The notes: generated by a model not told the origin, from the letters alone. A DNA stretch of 64,000 nt from Cryobacterium sp. Y82 (GCF_002929495.1 NZ_PJJJ01000029.1:62001-126000); one strand, 5' to 3'; shown: positions 27,502-35,965, counted from the stretch's first letter. Made by a program: numbers and translations.

Positions 27502-27906
27502 GTGGCTGTCAAAATCCGTCTGAAGCGCATGGGCAAGATCCGTGCACCGTACTACCGCATCGTCGTTGCCGACGCGCGCACCAAGCGCGACGGTCGAGTC
27601 ATCGAAGAAATCGGCATCTACCACCCCACGGAGGAGCCCTCGGTCATCGAGGTCAAGTCTGAGCGTGCACAGTACTGGCTCAGCGTCGGCGCTCAGCCGA
27701 CCGAGCAGGTAGCTGCACTCCTCAAGCTCACCGGCGACTGGGGAATCTTCAAGGGCGACAAGAACGCCAAGAGCACCGTCAAGGTGAAGGAACCGAAGGC
27801 TGCTTTCGTCGCTGACGAGAAGAAGAAGCCGGTTCTCAAGCCCAAGGCCGAGAAGCCGGCCGCCAAGGCCCCCGAGGTTGCTGCCGAAGCAACCGAAGAG
27901 GCGTAA
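27502..27906 (+). CDS. rpsP: 30S ribosomal protein S16
   Basis: 134 residues from the GTG at 27502, preceded by GGAG at four bases. The first 80 residues are a standard S16 ([20 protein letters not shown] at the start). Residues about 88-134 are a Lys/Ala/Glu/Pro-rich tail, longer than in most bacteria but common in actinobacteria. S16 binds 16S rRNA early in 30S assembly. First gene of rpsP-khpA-rimM. The 200-base leader region upstream contains no clear promoter by eye apart from TATAGA near 27428. Confidence 0.97.
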   Translation: MAVKIRLKRMGKIRAPYYRIVVADARTKRDGRVIEEIGIYHPTEEPSVIEVKSERAQYWLSVGAQPTEQVAALLKLTGDWGIFKGDKNAKSTVKVKEPKAAFVADEKKKPVLKPKAEKPAAKAPEVAAEATEEA

Positions 27907-27909
27907 CTG

Positions 27910-28146
27910 TTGCTTGCTCCCGCGCTCGAACACCTCGTCAAGGGGATCGTTGATCACCCGGACGATGTGCACGTTGCAGAAAAGAACTCTGCAAGAGGCG
28001 AGGTGCTCGAGGTTCGTGTGAACCCCGAGGATCTCGGCCGGGTCATTGGTCGTGCTGGTCGCACCGCCAAGGCCCTGCGCACCCTCGTTGCAGCTCTGGC
28101 CGATGGTCGACGCGTTCGCGTCGACGTCGTCGACACCGATTTCTAG
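27910..28146 (+). CDS. khpA: KH-domain RNA-binding protein KhpA
   Basis: 78 residues, a single KH domain with the GRAG loop in GRVIGRAGRTAKALR. The start is TTG at 27910, with GAGG eight bases upstream inside the end of rpsP. KhpA binds many small and ribosomal RNAs and works with KhpB in cell-size and division control in Gram-positive bacteria. Its position between rpsP and rimM is conserved across Firmicutes and Actinobacteria. Confidence 0.93.
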   Translation: MLAPALEHLVKGIVDHPDDVHVAEKNSARGEVLEVRVNPEDLGRVIGRAGRTAKALRTLVAALADGRRVRVDVVDTDF

Positions 28147-28164
28147 TTTAATGAACTACAAACA

Positions 28165-28827
28165 GTGAACGACAGCGAGAAGGACCGCACCCAGCAGTTA
28201 CGGGTGGGGCGCCTGACCAAGGCTCACGGTCTCAAGGGAGCAATCAAGCTCGAACTGTTCACGGATGACCCGGGACGACGTTTCGTCCCGGGCGCCGTGT
28301 TCACCCTGCAAGTTCCGACCGGTTCGGCCTGGCACGGCAAGACGATCGAACTCGTCGAACTGCGCTGGTACAACCAGCACGCGGTCGGTTTTTTCAAGGA
28401 TGTTCCCGACCGTTCCACGGCAGAAACGCTCGCCAAGGCGATCCTCTGGATCGACGCAGACGTCGCCGAGCAGTCGGATGAAGAAGACGCCTGGTACGAC
28501 CACCAGCTCATCGGCCTCGCCGTTATGCGTGACGGCGTGCGTATCGGCACCATCGGTCGCCTCGAGCACATGCCCGCGCAAGATTTGTTGATCGTGAAGA
28601 CGCCCACGGGCGACGTCATGATCCCGTTCGTGAAGGCCATCGTGCCGAGCGTCGACGTGAAAAACGGCCTGGTCACGATTACGCCGCCGCCCGGACTGCT
28701 CGAAGAGCTGCCAGAGGATGCGGCCGACGCCGCGGAAGCTGAAGCTGAAGCTGACGCTAAAACGGATGCTGCGCCCGCCTCCGAAACGGATGCCGCGGCA
28801 TCCGCTCCCTCGACCGACCGCCCCTAA
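28165..28827 (+). CDS. rimM: 16S rRNA processing protein RimM
   Basis: 220 residues. N-terminal barrel starts LRVGRLTKAHGLKGAIKLEL; the PRC-barrel domain follows (DEEDAWYDHQLIGLAV, then LLIVKTPTGDVMIPFV, then IVPSVD). From about 178 the tail is an Ala/Glu/Asp-rich low-complexity extension. RimM helps fold the 30S head by binding S19 and helix 31-33b of 16S rRNA. The GTG start has no ribosome site; it overlaps (GTGA) the stop of a five-codon reading frame at 28151-28168 (MNYKQ), which could couple translation. trmD, usually next, lies 6.4 kb away. Confidence 0.95.
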   Translation: MNDSEKDRTQQLRVGRLTKAHGLKGAIKLELFTDDPGRRFVPGAVFTLQVPTGSAWHGKTIELVELRWYNQHAVGFFKDVPDRSTAETLAKAILWIDADVAEQSDEEDAWYDHQLIGLAVMRDGVRIGTIGRLEHMPAQDLLIVKTPTGDVMIPFVKAIVPSVDVKNGLVTITPPPGLLEELPEDAADAAEAEAEADAKTDAAPASETDAAASAPSTDRP

Positions 28828-28875
28828 CCACGGGATTCACGGCGCGCGGGAGTTGCGCCGCTGCGCGGGAGGCGA

Positions 28876-28967
28876 AACTCCCGCGTACTGGCGCAGCTCC
28901 CGCGCCGCTGGCTTCGCGGGACTTGTGGCCACGCCGGAACTCCCGCGTACTGGCGTACCTCCCGCGC
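28876..28967. repeat. Two 30-base direct repeats in an intergenic region
   Basis: Copies at 28876-28905 and 28938-28967 differ at two positions and both begin AACTCCCGCGTACTGGCG. GCGGGAG or GCGGGAC units on the other side of each copy (about 28846, 28865 and 28917) make each one a partial palindrome. The stretch lies between the rimM stop and the end of the convergent hemD-like gene. No coding or terminator with a U-tract is seen. Confidence 0.6.
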
Positions 28968-29004
28968 AACGCGAGCAGCGGGGAAGCGTCGACACCCAAA
29001 GGGG

Positions 29005-30222
29005 CTACACGTTGAGCCGGTAGCCGCGCTTGACCACGGTCGCGACCAGCCCGGGAACTCCCAGCGTCTGCCGCAGCCGGCTGAGCGAAACCTCCATGGC
29101 GTGATCGTCGGAGTCGGCGGCCAGTGACAGGGTGAGGTCGTCGCGGGAAACGACCGCGCCGCGGGCCCTAACCAGCGCCCGCATAATCGCGAGCGCTGTC
29201 GGCGGCAGCTGCACGCGCTCCTCGCCAACCTGCACGATCGAACCGCGCAGCTGCACGAGCCCGTTCTGCGTTTCGACCCGTTCGATCATGTTCTGTTCCA
29301 GGTATTCGCAGACCAGCCGAATCAGCGCGCCCATGCGAAACCGGGTCGGCTGAATCGGGGCGATCCCGGCCGCAATGAGCGGGGCGCTGGTCACCGGGCC
29401 GACGGCGGCGGCGCACACCTGGGTCTGCAGCGCCGCGATGAGTTCCGGATAGACCTCCATGCCTTCCGCCGCAGTGAACAGGGCGTGCACGGCCGGGGCG
29501 CTCGTGAAGGTCACGCAGTCGAGCTGGCGGGAGCAGATAGCCTCGACGAGCTTGTACACGCGTTCGTCGCTGTCATCGACAGCGATCCAGCGATACGGCG
29601 CAACGACCAGCACGCGCTCGTGCACCGCGCGCAGCCGGTCGAGTTGCACCTCGTCGGTGGCGCCATGAACCTGAATGCCGACGATAAGTCCCGGCGGATA
29701 CTCGGCCAATACCTTATCGACCAGCGAGGCGGTGGTCTCTGAATGACTCATGCCAGAGTCGTTCAGTCCGGTGGCGCGAATGCCGCCGCGTGCTTTCGGC
29801 CCGCGGACCAGAATCGTGGTGTCGGCGAGTGCGTCGGTCAGCTCTGAGCCAAGGCCGTCGGCCTCGGCTACTTCGAACCAGCGTCGCACGCCGTAGCCGG
29901 TCGTCGCGAGCAGAATATCGGGTCGCGCGGCGATGAGGGTTCTGGTGTCATCGAGCAGCGGACCGTCCTGCTGAGAGTGGTCGATGCGCAGCGTTGGCGC
30001 GTGGACAACCCGGGCACCGCGCCGTTCAAAGGCGTCGATCAAATCGCTCGAGCGGCGGTCGCTGGTCACGCCGATTCGAAACCCGTCCAGCTGGTTCGGC
30101 TGTAGAAAGGGAGCTGCCACCTCGATCGGCTCGGTCGCCGGCTTTGGCACGCGGTGCGTGGGCAGCTTCGCAGCGCATGCTCCCGGCTTCCTGTCCGAAA
30201 CCGGTTCGGCCCCGCTGGCCAT
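29005..30222 (-). CDS. Uroporphyrinogen-III synthase fused to winged-helix regulator
   Basis: 405 residues. Residues about 45-300 are a HemD-like two-lobed domain (FRIGVTSDRRSSDLIDAF; FTSAPAVHALF; AAAVGPVTSAPL). Residues about 315-405 are an OmpR-type DNA-binding domain (LPPTALAIMRALVRARGAVV, then SLSRLRQTLG and VKRGYRLNV). The same fusion (for example Rv0260c in Mycobacterium tuberculosis) sits near nirB and cbiX genes. It may be a regulator of nitrite assimilation rather than, or as well as, a haem enzyme. Its start overlaps the cobA stop. Whether the synthase site is active cannot be judged. Confidence 0.88.
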   Translation of the reverse strand: MASGAEPVSDRKPGACAAKLPTHRVPKPATEPIEVAAPFLQPNQLDGFRIGVTSDRRSSDLIDAFERRGARVVHAPTLRIDHSQQDGPLLDDTRTLIAARPDILLATTGYGVRRWFEVAEADGLGSELTDALADTTILVRGPKARGGIRATGLNDSGMSHSETTASLVDKVLAEYPPGLIVGIQVHGATDEVQLDRLRAVHERVLVVAPYRWIAVDDSDERVYKLVEAICSRQLDCVTFTSAPAVHALFTAAEGMEVYPELIAALQTQVCAAAVGPVTSAPLIAAGIAPIQPTRFRMGALIRLVCEYLEQNMIERVETQNGLVQLRGSIVQVGEERVQLPPTALAIMRALVRARGAVVSRDDLTLSLAADSDDHAMEVSLSRLRQTLGVPGLVATVVKRGYRLNV

Positions 30223-31031
30223 CAGGCGGTCACCGCGAAATCAGCGGCCCGGGCCACGAGGTCGTTCGCGGCAGTGTCGCCGCTGAAAGCGAGGCGCACG
30301 ACCTCACCGATGACCAGCACAGCCGGGCTGCGCACGCCGGCCGCTGCGGCATCCGCCAGCACGGTAGCCAGCGTGCTCACGGTGGTGCGCTGGGTGGCAC
30401 TGAACCCGCGTTCGATAATGGCTACGGGCATCCGCGCGGGCATGCCGTGGCGCAGCAGGCCCTGGCTCAGGGTGGGCAGCGTACCAACGCCCATCAACAC
30501 GACGATGGTACTTCCGAGCAGCGTGAGGCCCTCGAGTTCGTTGTCGGTGAGTGGCGCGTGGCCGCTGATCACGGTGAACGCGTGGCTGATACCGCGGTGC
30601 GTCAGCGGAATTCCCGCCGCCGCCGGCACCGCGATCGCACTCGTGACACCGGAAATGACCGTGACGGCAATACCGTTGCGGTGGCAGGCAAGCACTTCTT
30701 CGCTTCCGCGCCCAAACACATAGGGGTCGCCGCCCTTGAGTCGCACCACGCGCTTGCCCGCGAGGGCATGCTCGAGCATCAGCTCTTCGATCCCGGCCTG
30801 CGAGACCGGATGGCTGCCGGCGCGCTTGCCGACGTCGACGAGGGTTGCGCCGGGGGCGAGCGAGCCGAGGTCGTCGCTGGGCGAGAGACGGTCGAACAGC
30901 ACGACATCCGCTCGTTGCAAAGCGGTGACGGCGGCGACGGTCAGCAGCTCAGCAGCGCCGGGGCCACCGCCGACCAGAGTGACCGACCCGGCGCTGACTG
31001 ACCCAGTCGCACGAGAATTCTGGGTTGTCAT
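30222..31031 (-). CDS. cobA: Uroporphyrinogen-III C-methyltransferase
   Basis: 269 residues from the ATG at 31031, four bases after the nirB stop. SAM-binding GGGPGAAELLTV at about 22-33, then VRLKGGDPYVFGRG, SGVTSAIAVPAAAGIPLTHRG and a terminal AADF region define the SUMT family. It makes precorrin-2 from uroporphyrinogen III. It lacks the N-terminal CysG domain that oxidises precorrin-2 and inserts iron. The cbiX chelatase on the other side of nirB can complete iron insertion, but a precorrin-2 dehydrogenase is not evident in the window. Confidence 0.93.
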   Translation of the reverse strand: MTTQNSRATGSVSAGSVTLVGGGPGAAELLTVAAVTALQRADVVLFDRLSPSDDLGSLAPGATLVDVGKRAGSHPVSQAGIEELMLEHALAGKRVVRLKGGDPYVFGRGSEEVLACHRNGIAVTVISGVTSAIAVPAAAGIPLTHRGISHAFTVISGHAPLTDNELEGLTLLGSTIVVLMGVGTLPTLSQGLLRHGMPARMPVAIIERGFSATQRTTVSTLATVLADAAAAGVRSPAVLVIGEVVRLAFSGDTAANDLVARAADFAVTA

Positions 31032-31035
31032 TTTC

Positions 31036-33732
31036 TTACTCTTTTCGAACGGGAATGCGGCTTCCACTTAGTAGAACAGTACTCGACGAGGCCCGTTCGG
31101 CCGGGGTCGCGGGCCGGATTTGGTCACGCTCCGTAACGAGTGCGATGCTCGGGTCGGGTTCGGTCGGCGCGTTCACGAAAGACCGGAAGCGGCGCAGACG
31201 CTCCGGGTCGGCGAGCGTGGCCGCCCACTCGTCTTGATAGTTGTCGACGTGGGCGAGCATGGCCTGCTCGAGCTCCTCGGCCAATTCGAGCGAGTCGTTG
31301 ATGACGACCTCGCGCACATGCTCGAGGCCGCCCTCCAGATCTTCCATCCAGCGCGCCGTGCGCTGCATCCGATCGGCCGTACGAATGTAATACATCATGT
31401 AGCGGTCGATGTACTTGATCAGGGTTTCCTCGTCGAGGTCGGTCGCCAGCAGCTGCCCGTGCGCGGGCTGAAAACCACCGTTGCCGCCAACGTACATGTT
31501 CCAACCATTGTCGCTGGCGATGATGCCCACGTCTTTGGCGCGTGCTTCGGCGCACTCCCTGGCGCAGCCCGACACCCCGAACTTGAACTTGTGCGGCGCG
31601 CGCAGGCCGCGATAGCGAAGTTCCAGCCGAATGGCGAGGCCCACGGCATCCTGCACCCCGAAGCGGCACCAGGTCGAGCCGACGCAGGACTTCACGTTGC
31701 GCAGCGCCTTGCCGTAGGCCTGGCCGGATTCAAAGCCGGCGTCGACCAGGATGCGCCAGATGTCGGGCAGCTGCTCCAGCCGGGCGCCGAACAGGTCGAT
31801 CCGCTGCCCACCGGTGATCTTGGTATAGAGGTCAAAGTCGAGCGCGACCTGCGCGATGACGGCGAGTTTAATCGGCGTGATCTCACCGCCCGGAATGCGC
31901 GGAACCACCGAGTAGGTGCCGTCCTTCTGCATATTGGCCATGGCACGGTCGTTGGTGTCCTGCAGGGTACCGCGGCCGGCATCCAAAATATAAGAGGAGT
32001 TCTGGCTGGCCAGGATCGAGCCGACGGCGGGCTTGCAGATATCGCAGCCGCGGCCGGTGCCGAAGCGGGAGAAGATCTCATCGCTCGACACGAGCCCGAG
32101 CACTCGTACAGAGTCGAACAGCTCCTGGCGACTCAGCTCGAAGTGCTCGCACAGCGCGCGCGAGATTGTTTGACCGGATGCCGTCAGCTCGGCCTCAAGA
32201 ATCTTCTTGACCAACGGCACACACGAACCGCACTGGGTGCCGGCCCGCGTGCAGGCCTTGAGCGCCCCGAGTTCGGTGCAGGCATCGGTGTGCTGGTCGC
32301 CGAGCACGGCGCTTCGCACGGCGCCGGCCGATACCATGTTGCAGGAGCAGACCAGGGCGTCGTCGGGCAGCTCGTCTCCGCCCGGGGCTTCGGCACCGGC
32401 CGCGGAGAGGTAGGCGGCCGGCTCACTGCTGAGTTCGCGGCCGACCATCGGCCGCAGAGCCGAGTAGGGGGTGGCGTCGCCGACAAAGATGCCGCCGAGC
32501 AGGGTTTTGGCGTCGTCGGTCATGACAAGTTTCTGATAGAGCCCGCGCGCCGGGTCGGCGTAGACGATTTCAAGTGAGCCCGGCGTGCGGGCGAGGGCGT
32601 CACCGAAGCTGGCGACGTCGACACCGGAGAGTTTGAGCTTGGTGGCATCGTCCACGGTCGTGAACTCGGCGCTGCCGCCGAGGAGACGGTCGGCGACGAC
32701 CTCGGCCATGGCGTTGGCCGGTGCGACGAGACCGACACAGCGGTCGTTCCAGCTGGCGACCTCGCCGATCGCCCAGATGCGGGGGTCGCTCGTTCGGCAG
32801 TCGTTGCCGATCGTGACGCCGCCGCGCGCGCCAACGGTCAGTCCGGCGGCGCGCGCCAGCTCGTCGCGCGGCGAGATGCCGATCGCGTAGACGACCATGT
32901 CGGCGGCAATGTCGCGGCCGTTGCCAAGCTGCAGGCCGGTGACCGCGTTGTCGTCGTCGCAGAGGATGGTTCGGGCCCTGGTGCCGAGGTGTAGTTCGAT
33001 GCCCTGGGCGACGATGAGCCGACCGAGGGCCTGCCCGCCGCCCTCGTCGAGCTGGGCCGACATGAGCCAGCCGCCGGAATGCACGATGGCGGATTCCGCG
33101 CCGAGCTTGTGCAGTCCGCCGGCCGCTTCGAGGCCGAGCAGACCGCCGCCGGCTACGACGACTCGGGGGGTGCGGCCGAGGGAGACGGTGAGGGCGGCGA
33201 GCTCGTCGACGAGGGCGTCGACGTCGTCCACGGTGCGGTAGACCCGAATGTGTTCGCGACCCGGCATCTCGGGTACAGGAGCACTGGATCCGGTGGCGAG
33301 CACGAGGTCGTCGTAGTCGAGCACGGCCCCGGTTGACGTCGTGACGGTGTGTGCGAACCGATCAATGCTGGTGGCTCGCTCGTTCATGCGCAGTGCGACG
33401 CGCTCACTGTCCCACGGCGCCGTGGGCTCGAGGGTGAGGTCGATCATTCCCTCCAGACGCTGGCTCAGCGCCACCCGATCGTAGGGCCGTTGGTTCTCCT
33501 CGGCTAGCACGACGATCGAGAGGGCGTGCTCGGTATCGCGGGAGTGCAGGGCATCGGTGAGGCGGTGCGCGGCGGGGCCGCCACCGATCACGATGACGCG
33601 GCGCGGTGTGTCTGGATCGGTCATGGCGGCATCCCCTGGACTCACTGTTGTGACGGCGTGCGTCGCGTCCATAGCGGATGCTGTGGCGACTGGGGCAGAA
33701 TACGCGGAGGCGGTTTCACGAGAAGCTGGCAT
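31036..33732 (-). CDS. nirB: Assimilatory nitrite reductase large subunit
   Basis: 898 residues from the ATG at 33732, six bases after GAAAGG; a later ATG (MTDPDTPRR) is possible. Order: FAD/NAD(P)H reductase domain (VIVIGGGPAAHRL; GGGLLGLEAAGGL; WAIGEVASW), two BFD-like [2Fe-2S] regions (CSCNMVSAGAVRSA; CGSCVPLVKK; CDICKPAVGSIL), then the ferredoxin-like and siroheme domains with CVGSTWC and GCARECAEA. It reduces nitrite to ammonium with NADH or NADPH and needs siroheme. Divergent from nirD, which is unusual because nirB and nirD usually run together. Confidence 0.95.
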   Translation of the reverse strand: MPASRETASAYSAPVATASAMDATHAVTTVSPGDAAMTDPDTPRRVIVIGGGPAAHRLTDALHSRDTEHALSIVVLAEENQRPYDRVALSQRLEGMIDLTLEPTAPWDSERVALRMNERATSIDRFAHTVTTSTGAVLDYDDLVLATGSSAPVPEMPGREHIRVYRTVDDVDALVDELAALTVSLGRTPRVVVAGGGLLGLEAAGGLHKLGAESAIVHSGGWLMSAQLDEGGGQALGRLIVAQGIELHLGTRARTILCDDDNAVTGLQLGNGRDIAADMVVYAIGISPRDELARAAGLTVGARGGVTIGNDCRTSDPRIWAIGEVASWNDRCVGLVAPANAMAEVVADRLLGGSAEFTTVDDATKLKLSGVDVASFGDALARTPGSLEIVYADPARGLYQKLVMTDDAKTLLGGIFVGDATPYSALRPMVGRELSSEPAAYLSAAGAEAPGGDELPDDALVCSCNMVSAGAVRSAVLGDQHTDACTELGALKACTRAGTQCGSCVPLVKKILEAELTASGQTISRALCEHFELSRQELFDSVRVLGLVSSDEIFSRFGTGRGCDICKPAVGSILASQNSSYILDAGRGTLQDTNDRAMANMQKDGTYSVVPRIPGGEITPIKLAVIAQVALDFDLYTKITGGQRIDLFGARLEQLPDIWRILVDAGFESGQAYGKALRNVKSCVGSTWCRFGVQDAVGLAIRLELRYRGLRAPHKFKFGVSGCARECAEARAKDVGIIASDNGWNMYVGGNGGFQPAHGQLLATDLDEETLIKYIDRYMMYYIRTADRMQRTARWMEDLEGGLEHVREVVINDSLELAEELEQAMLAHVDNYQDEWAATLADPERLRRFRSFVNAPTEPDPSIALVTERDQIRPATPAERASSSTVLLSGSRIPVRKE

Positions 33733-33771
33733 CAGCATCCTTTCAAAGCGGGGCGATTGTGAGCGTAGTTC

Positions 33772-33906
33772 GGGGTAGTTTCCCCCTCGTGTCGCCCGTG
33801 TGTCCCGCACTGGTCGAAAGCCCCACAGCGGAGCGCACCCGCTGTGAGGCGGGTTTCACTCGGGGGAAACATGGTAGGCGCCTGGCCGAAATGTGGCCCG
33901 CCTACC
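33772..33906. promoter_or_regulatory. nirB/nirD divergent control region
   Basis: The 230 bases between the divergent starts hold GGGGTAGTTTCCCC (33772-33785), GTTTC-8 bases-GAAAC (33853-33870), and an inverted repeat GGTAGGCG/CGCCTACC (33873-33880 and 33899-33906) with nested GGCC pairs. GTTTC/GAAAC elements recall GlnR half-sites, which control nirBD in actinobacteria, but spacing does not match the full GlnR box. Confidence 0.35.
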
Positions 33907-33962
33907 GTGGGACCAGCGCACAAACGCGTCAACGCTTAAACCGAACCCCCTGGGAGCGCACG

Positions 33963-34361
33963 ATGACGATGACACTGGCCGACACCCGCTTGACCGCTGC
34001 AGCGACCCGCCCCGCCCTGATCTGGGAGCGCGCCTGTGCCGTGGCCGATCTGGAACCCAGCTGGGGTGAAGCCGCCCTCATTCGCATGAAGCAGATCGCG
34101 TTGTTCCTGCTGTCGCCGACCGAAATCTACGCCGTCGATCACCGCGACCCACACACCGAGGCCAACGTCATGGCCCGAGGCATTGTCGGCTCCAAGGGCG
34201 ACCGACCCACCATCGCCTCGCCGTTGCACAAAGAGGTCTACGACCTCGGCACCGGGGAATGCTTCACCAACCCGACGCTCGTGCTCAACACCTACGAAAC
34301 CCGCGTTGTCGGCGGGTACATCGAGGTCGCGGTCGAGTCTGGACTGCTCGAGGCAGCATGA
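33963..34361 (+). CDS. nirD: Nitrite reductase small subunit NirD
   Basis: 132 residues from the ATG at 33963, with GGGAG about eight bases before it. The fold is Rieske-like: AVADLEPSWGEAALI, then LFLLSPTEIYAVDHRDP, then GIVGSKGDRPTIASPLHKEVYDL. The Rieske cluster ligands are absent, as usual for NirD. The last CFTNPTLVLNTYETRVVGGYIEV is typical. It partners NirB, encoded on the other strand. The stop overlaps the cbiX start (ATGA). Confidence 0.93.
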   Translation: MTMTLADTRLTAAATRPALIWERACAVADLEPSWGEAALIRMKQIALFLLSPTEIYAVDHRDPHTEANVMARGIVGSKGDRPTIASPLHKEVYDLGTGECFTNPTLVLNTYETRVVGGYIEVAVESGLLEAA

Positions 34362-35200
34362 CCCTCATTGGCGAACGGCCTCGCGCAACAGAGCACAGCA
34401 TCGATTGGCACCGCACCTCCGGGCGCAGTGCCGAGCGGCGCAGTGCCGAGCGGAGCGGTGCTGAGCGTAGAACGCCGGCACCCGCCGCGCTCGTCGCCAT
34501 CTCGCACGGCACCAACTCGGCTGACGGCCAGGCCGCCATCGCTGCCCTCGTCGAAGCCGTAGCCCTCGCTCATCCCGAACTGGCCGTGATCAGCGGTTTC
34601 GTCGATGTGCAACAGCCGAATGTCGCCGCGAGCCTCGGCGCGGTACCGCCGGAATCCGCCGCGGTCGTGGTTCCCCTGTTGCTCTCCGCCGGCTACCACG
34701 TGCACGTCGACCTCCAACGGGAAACCAGCGAGCACGACCGCGTGACAGCCGTGTCGCGGGCGCTCGGCCCGGACGAGCGACTCATCGACGTACTCGAACA
34801 TCGTCTGCGTGCCGACGGCTTCGACAAACGGGTCCGCGGGCAGGAGATCGTGCTCGCCGCCGCCGGATCGAGCGACGCGCGCGCGGTGCACGACTGCCGC
34901 ACGGTCGGCGCCCTGCTGGAACAGCGCCTCGGTGTTCGCGTCACCGTCGGCTTTCTCTCAGCGGCCACGCCCCGGCTGGCCTGTGCCGTCACCGGCGCCA
35001 GGCTGCGCAGCGAACACGTGACCGTGAGTACCTATCTCATGGCGCCCGGATTCTTCTTCGACTTGACGCGCGCCCAGAGCGTGGGCGCTGAGCTGGTCTC
35101 CGCTCCGCTGCTGCTGCCGGGTGAAACGGCCCCCGCTCCTCTGGTTGACGTGGTCATCGACCGGTACCTCGAGGCGAAAGAGCAAGCCCAGATCTTCTAG
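34358..35200 (+). CDS. Sirohydrochlorin ferrochelatase-like protein (CbiX)
   Basis: 280 residues. After a 45-residue Arg/Ser/Glu-rich N-terminal extension, a CbiX fold begins with ALVAISHGTNS (metal-binding His) and continues VPLLLSAGYHVHVDL. A second half carries the AAAGSSD and SAATPRL motifs, so it is of the long, two-domain type. It inserts iron into sirohydrochlorin to give siroheme for NirB and the sulfite reductase. It overlaps nirD and its stop codon TAG is also the start of the trmD -10 box. The N-terminal extension contains a 15-base tandem repeat. Confidence 0.85.
   Translation: MTLIGERPRATEHSIDWHRTSGRSAERRSAERSGAERRTPAPAALVAISHGTNSADGQAAIAALVEAVALAHPELAVISGFVDVQQPNVAASLGAVPPESAAVVVPLLLSAGYHVHVDLQRETSEHDRVTAVSRALGPDERLIDVLEHRLRADGFDKRVRGQEIVLAAAGSSDARAVHDCRTVGALLEQRLGVRVTVGFLSAATPRLACAVTGARLRSEHVTVSTYLMAPGFFFDLTRAQSVGAELVSAPLLLPGETAPAPLVDVVIDRYLEAKEQAQIF
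34423..34467. repeat. Three tandem 15-base units in the CbiX gene
   Basis: GCGCAGTGCCGAGCG occurs twice exactly, followed by GAGCGGTGCTGAGCG. They encode SAERR, SAERS and GAERR in the extension before the CbiX domain. In-frame length variation there would not disturb the enzyme. Confidence 0.75.
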
Positions 35201-35203
35201 AAT
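35198..35203 (+). promoter_or_regulatory. -10 box of trmD, made partly of the cbiX stop codon
   Basis: TAGAAT: its first three bases are the cbiX stop. Six bases follow to the trmD ATG at 35210, the leaderless spacing seen elsewhere in the window. Confidence 0.5.
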
Positions 35204-35209
35204 TTGACC

Positions 35210-35920
35210 ATGCGCATCGATATCGTCACCATATTTCCCGAATTCTTCGATGTGCTCGATCTGTCGCTGCTCGGTAAGGCCCGCCAGGGCGGCTTGATCG
35301 AGTTGGGCGTGCACAACCTGCGCGACCACACCCACGACCGGCACCATTCGGTCGACGACACCCCGTATGGTGGCGGCGCTGGCATGGTCATGAAGCCGGA
35401 GCCCTGGGGTGACGCCCTGGATGCCATACTCGGCGCTGACCCTGAATCGGTCGACGACGGACCCATCGTCATCTTTCCTTCACCGGCGGGGGACCAGTTC
35501 ACCCAGCGAATGGCCCGCGAGCTATCGCTCGAGCAGCACCTCGTCTTCGGGTGCGGTCGCTATGAGGGCATCGACCAGCGTGTCGTCGATCACTACGCGC
35601 AGCGCGGCCGGGTACGGCTCGTGAGCCTCGGCGACTATGTGCTCAACGGGGGAGAGGTCGCCGTCATGGCCATGATCGAAGCGATCGGCCGGCTTATTCC
35701 CGGCGTCGTCGGCAACCCGGAAAGCCTCGTCGAAGAATCTCACGAAGACGGCCTGCTCGAATACCCCAGCTATACCAAGCCCGCCAGCTGGCGCGGCCTT
35801 GATGTTCCGTCGGTGTTGCGAAGCGGCAACCATGGCGCCATCAGTACCTGGCGCCACCAGCAGCAAATTGAACGCACCGAACGGGTGCGGCCCGACCTTC
35901 TGCCGCCCGCGATTTCGTGA
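35210..35920 (+). CDS. trmD: tRNA (guanine37-N1)-methyltransferase
   Basis: 236 residues. SPOUT trefoil-knot enzyme that adds m1G37 to tRNAs and prevents +1 frameshifting. Family motifs: [14 protein letters not shown] at the start, [32 protein letters not shown], and [16 protein letters not shown] in the SAM knot, with the [21 protein letters not shown] loop. It usually follows rimM. Here the nitrite cassette separates them and trmD has its own likely -10 box. Confidence 0.97.
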   Translation: MRIDIVTIFPEFFDVLDLSLLGKARQGGLIELGVHNLRDHTHDRHHSVDDTPYGGGAGMVMKPEPWGDALDAILGADPESVDDGPIVIFPSPAGDQFTQRMARELSLEQHLVFGCGRYEGIDQRVVDHYAQRGRVRLVSLGDYVLNGGEVAVMAMIEAIGRLIPGVVGNPESLVEESHEDGLLEYPSYTKPASWRGLDVPSVLRSGNHGAISTWRHQQQIERTERVRPDLLPPAIS

Positions 35921-35965
35921 CTTCAGCCTCCAGCGAACGCCAAGGTTAGTGTCAGCCCGCGTCGA

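Noticed and set aside
28876..28967. CRISPR-like repeat pair
   Set aside because: Only two copies, partial palindromes, no regular spacer and no cas gene in the window.
29994..31001. 335-codon open frame on the + strand over cobA and the HemD fusion
   Set aside because: It spans two recognisable genes of the other strand and shows no domain.
31120..32577. 485-codon open frame on the + strand inside nirB
   Set aside because: NirB motifs are unambiguous on the - strand; the opposite frame is a by-product of GC-rich codon use.
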